A stretch of 14,500 nt of DNA from CAZYMF01 sp964648215 (GTDB lineage: Bacteria; Desulfobacterota; Binatia; HRBIN30; JACQVA1). The stretch lies in the NCBI GenBank assembly GCA_964648215.1, contig CAZYMF010000121.1, positions 1 to 14,500 on the forward strand. Reading direction: 5' to 3'. Shown one piece after another: positions 12,234-14,500 of the stretch. The position numbers and the translations under genes were made by a program. The notes below the pieces were generated by a model. That model did not search any database, was not told where the DNA came from, and saw only the letters and a list, made by a program, of their open reading frames with translations. Numbering within the stretch: position 1 is the stretch's first letter; every line of letters starts with the position of its first letter.

Positions 12234-12392
12234 AACGTGGACATTGTGTAGCACATTTGGGGTCGCGGGTCGAACCAAAGAACTCCGGCGTTAAACAGCG
12301 GTGCGTGATGTGCCAGACAGCGGTGATCGAGTAAGCGGCGGCCGCTCGGCGGGGCGACCTATTCTCTTTCCAGGACGGCCCCGTCGCTTTCC

Positions 12393-12905
12393 TCAGTAGC
12401 CTCGCCCTCGCCTGGTCGCCGGAGGCGCCGCGCGCGTGCCGGCCGGGTGCAGCTTCTTCTCGACCTCCGTCAGCTGCCCGACGATGCGGTTGATCGCGTA
12501 CGGAAACACGATCCCGGCGGCTATCAGCAGGGTCGAGGTCGCGCCGATCGCCAGCGCCCGGCGCTGCGCGGCGCGCCCGATGGTGACCGGGGTGTCGCGC
12601 AGGACCCTCTGCTCCGCCAGCGGGTAACGTTGGGCACGGTAGACGCGCGCCGCCAGGCGGACGCCGTAGAGGCCGAAGAGGATCAGCGAAGCCGCCGTGA
12701 CCGCGCTGACCACCTCGAGCAGCCAGAGCATGTGCTCGATCGCCCGCGCCGGATCGTCGCGGGCGAGCTCGCGCGTCGCCTCGAGGTGGAAGTGCAGCGC
12801 CACCAGGGCCGCCGCGCCGGCGGCGGCCAGAAGAAGAACGACGCCGAGGAAGCGGCGCCGAAACGCGGGATCGGCGCGGACGACCTCGGCGCCCGTCGGG
12901 CTCAT
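12393..12905 (-). CDS. Small three-helix membrane protein of unknown function
   Basis: 170 residues with three strongly hydrophobic segments: about 18-40 (RFLGVVLLLAAAGAAALVAL), 62-86 (LLEVVSAVTAASLILFGLYG) and 117-139 (LAIGATSTLLIAAGIVFPYA). The loops are charged, and an Arg/Pro/Ala-rich C-terminal tail ends TRRGRGY. I recognise no domain. ATG 12903-12905 is the first codon of the hydrophobic protein and lies 25 nt after the SDR stop, so it is most likely the last gene of the SCP2-SDR operon. A role in membrane lipid or steroid metabolism is only guilt by association. Confidence 0.7.
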   Translation of the reverse strand: MSPTGAEVVRADPAFRRRFLGVVLLLAAAGAAALVALHFHLEATRELARDDPARAIEHMLWLLEVVSAVTAASLILFGLYGVRLAARVYRAQRYPLAEQRVLRDTPVTIGRAAQRRALAIGATSTLLIAAGIVFPYAINRIVGQLTEVEKKLHPAGTRAAPPATRRGRGY

Positions 12906-12930
12906 GCGAGCCGCTCGCTCCGGCGGCGGC

Positions 12931-13833
12931 TCAGTCGAGATCCTGCCCGTCCATGCCGGCGTTCTTGCGCGCCTGGCGCAGGAGCTCCTCCACCACCGGA
13001 CCCATTGCCGCGGGATCTTCGATCGGCTTCGCTACCGGGCCACGATGCCAGCCCTCGGCGATGCCGAGGACGCGGCCGGAGGCCTCGAAGACGCGACCGG
13101 TGACCCCGGCCGATTGCGAGCTCGCCAACCAGGTGACGATCGGGGCGATCCAGCGCGGGTGCATGATCGCCTTCTCTTCTTCGCCGCCGCGGCCCATGCC
13201 GAGGTCCTCGGTCATGCGCGTGAGAGCGCCCGGCGCCACCGCGTTGACCGTGATGCCGTAGCGTTTGAGCTCGCGCGCGGCGATGATGGTGAAGGCGGCG
13301 ATCCCCGCCTTGGCCGCGCCGTAGTTGGTCTGGCCCGGGTTGCCGTAGATCCCCGACACCGAGGTGGTGTTGATGATGCGCGCGTCGAACGGCTTGCCCG
13401 CCTTGGCCTGGTCGCGCCAGTAGCCGGCGGCGAAGTGCGCCGGCCCGAAGGTGCCCTTGAGGTGGACCTTGATCACCGCGTCCCACTCGGCTTCGGTCAT
13501 GTTGACGAGCATGCGATCGCGCAGGATGCCGGCGTTGTTGACCAGCACGTCCAGCCGCCCGAAGGAGTCGATCGCCTGCTGCACCAGCCGCTGCGCCCCA
13601 TCCCAGCTGCTGACGTCATCGGCGTTGACCACCGCCTCGCCGCCGGCCTTCTTGATCTCCTGCACCACCTCCGCCGCCGGTCCCTTCGACGCGCCGGTGC
13701 CGTCGCGCTCGCCGCCGAGGTCGTTGACCACCACCTTGGCGCCATGGGCGGCGAGCATCAGCGCGTGCTCGCGGCCGATGCCGCGGCCCGCGCCCGTCAC
13801 GATCGCCACCCGACCTTCGCAAAGTTTGCTCAT
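12931..13833 (-). CDS. Short-chain dehydrogenase/reductase resembling the MFE-2 3-hydroxyacyl-CoA dehydrogenase domain
   Basis: 300-residue classical SDR. The nucleotide-binding motif is TGAGRGIG (13-20), followed by VVVNDLGG (D38), an acidic residue after beta-2 that favours NAD+ over NADP+. NNAG is at 99-102, and the catalytic residues are S158, Y171 and K175 (INTTSVSGIY, QTNYGAAK). The run GRGIGREHAL, NDLGGERDGTG and NTTSVSGIYGNPGQTNYGAAK is characteristic of the (3R)-hydroxyacyl-CoA/17beta-HSD4 group, the dehydrogenase domain of peroxisomal multifunctional enzyme 2. A role in beta-oxidation of fatty acyl or steroid side chains is a fair inference. ATG 13831-13833 follows the Shine-Dalgarno GGAGGA. 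It lies 77 nt after the SCP2 gene and 25 nt before the small membrane protein. A possible internal promoter is TTGATT-17 bp-TAAGCG (13860-13888, minus), which is weak. Confidence 0.92.
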   Translation of the reverse strand: MSKLCEGRVAIVTGAGRGIGREHALMLAAHGAKVVVNDLGGERDGTGASKGPAAEVVQEIKKAGGEAVVNADDVSSWDGAQRLVQQAIDSFGRLDVLVNNAGILRDRMLVNMTEAEWDAVIKVHLKGTFGPAHFAAGYWRDQAKAGKPFDARIINTTSVSGIYGNPGQTNYGAAKAGIAAFTIIAARELKRYGITVNAVAPGALTRMTEDLGMGRGGEEEKAIMHPRWIAPIVTWLASSQSAGVTGRVFEASGRVLGIAEGWHRGPVAKPIEDPAAMGPVVEELLRQARKNAGMDGQDLD

Positions 13834-13910
13834 GAGATCCTCCGTTTTTCTCGGCGTTTCGCTTACGCCAGCCCTGGACCGGAATCAACGGGGGTCGGCG
13901 GCGCTCGGCG

Positions 13911-14500
13911 CTACGATCTCTGGAACCAGGACGAGAGCTTGGCCAACAGGGCGAGATCGCCTTCGGCCCGGAACAGCCCCTCGGCGAGGGCCCGCCCGCC
14001 GTCGATGTCGCCGCGGACGACGCGCAACCAGACCTCTCCCGGGGTGTGAATGGTCAGGTCGGCGGCCGACGCAATTCCCTCGAGGCTCTGACATTTGCCG
14101 GCGTCGACGCGCAGATAGTAGTCGCCCGGGTCGGTGCCGCTGACCCGGAACTGCACCGTGGCTCGCGTGTCACCGGCGGCGCGGGCGTTGAACATGAGCG
14201 GCATGCCCATGATCAACGCCTCCGCGTCGTCGGGTAGCTGGGGAGGAAACACCTTCATGTACAGCGGCGGAATTCCCGAGCCGCCGACCATGCCCGCCGC
14301 GAAGATCACGAGATTCGGGTAGAGGGCGGTGAAGTGCCAGTCGCCGGGTGCCCAGGCGGCGATGCCGGCGGCGACGAAGAACAGCGTTGCCCAATAGCCT
14401 GTCATCACGCGGTTGATCGACTCGAACTCGCGGGTCTTCTGCTGCCAGCGGGGGACCTGACGGCGCGCGTAGTAGACGGTGAACGGCTCGCGCTGCAGCA
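13911..14500 (-). CDS. Membrane-anchored SCP2 sterol-binding-domain protein (partial, N-terminus beyond right edge)
   Basis: Open from the right window edge to a TAG at 13911, at least 196 residues. The visible protein begins within a cytoplasmic segment (REPFTVYYARRQVPRWQQK), then has two hydrophobic helices (GYWATLFFVAAGIAAWA and FTALYPNLVIFAAGMVG). It ends with a full-length SCP2 domain (about the last 110 residues), with ATVQFRVSGTDPGDYYLRVD, CQSLEG, ADLTIHTPGEVWLRVVRGDIDG and LFRAEGDLALLAKLSSWF. SCP2 domains bind sterols, fatty acyl chains or acyl-CoAs in a hydrophobic pocket. Here one would be tethered to the inner membrane, probably handing substrate to the SDR encoded 77 nt downstream. 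GTG and ATG codons at 14403-14408 could be internal starts, but the in-frame upstream residues read as real protein, so the gene most likely continues past the edge. Confidence 0.82.
   Translation of the reverse strand, partial: LQREPFTVYYARRQVPRWQQKTREFESINRVMTGYWATLFFVAAGIAAWAPGDWHFTALYPNLVIFAAGMVGGSGIPPLYMKVFPPQLPDDAEALIMGMPLMFNARAAGDTRATVQFRVSGTDPGDYYLRVDAGKCQSLEGIASAADLTIHTPGEVWLRVVRGDIDGGRALAEGLFRAEGDLALLAKLSSWFQRS

Noticed and set aside
12351..12387. Possible terminator after the SDR operon (GGGGCGAC / GCCCCGTCGC)
   Set aside because: The two complementary pieces are in the wrong order to form one continuous stem and no T run follows.
12697..14049. 450-codon plus-strand open frame opposite the SDR
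   Set aside because: Antisense shadow. The SDR on the minus strand has every catalytic motif and a strong Shine-Dalgarno.
1..14500. Search for CRISPR arrays, tRNA genes and insertion-sequence ends
   Set aside because: No regularly spaced repeats, cloverleaf-like sequence with CCA-proximal motifs, or transposase-like frame was seen. A covariance-model search was not possible here.

Overview
The window is G+C-rich, roughly two thirds G+C by eye, with a typical free-living bacterial gene density and no rRNA, tRNA, CRISPR array or complete insertion sequence that I can see. The rpmE-prfA pair, the SCP2/MFE2-like short-chain dehydrogenase cluster and the very high G+C would fit a deltaproteobacterium-like lineage such as Binatota or a relative. 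That placement is an inference from gene content, with no phylogenetic marker tested.

Layout. 1-1062 (minus): prfA (release factor 1, cut by the window edge just past its GGQ loop) lies downstream of rpmE (zinc-type ribosomal protein L31), with a clear intrinsic terminator between them. 1063-1224 holds a good sigma70-like promoter for rpmE and two inverted repeats. 1225-2917 (minus): a TudS/DUF523-YbgA/DUF1722 fusion protein and a glutathione S-transferase-like protein. 3092-5030 (plus): a two-gene operon of a ferritin-like diiron protein overlapping by 8 nt an alpha/beta-hydrolase (esterase/phospholipase type) with an extra N-terminal helical region. 5083-7521 (minus, convergent): a penicillin-amidase-family Ntn hydrolase. 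7522-8709 looks like an accessory or decaying patch: an orphan XRE-type regulator, about 290 bp with no recognisable gene, and an MFS transporter reduced to its two ends by an internal deletion and frameshift. 8717-10557 (minus): an intact MFS transporter behind a ferric-reductase-like membrane protein. 10763-11530 (plus): an acetoacetate-decarboxylase-family protein whose promoter region carries a perfect 16-bp palindrome that also matches the Gram-positive LexA box. 11554-12233 (minus): a Phd/YefM-type antitoxin and PIN-domain toxin pair with overlapping reading frames. 12393 to the right edge (minus): a probable three-gene operon of an SCP2 lipid-binding membrane protein (cut by the window edge), an SDR resembling the dehydrogenase domain of peroxisomal MFE-2, and a small three-helix membrane protein.

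Together these are housekeeping translation genes followed by lipid- and small-molecule-metabolism genes (SCP2/SDR, acetoacetate decarboxylase-like, esterase, acylase, GST) with a few accessory elements. I see no clearly new multi-gene defence or mobile system. The points most worth a second look are the diiron protein/hydrolase couple, the palindrome upstream of the decarboxylase-like gene, the SCP2-SDR operon, and the broken transporter beside the orphan regulator.
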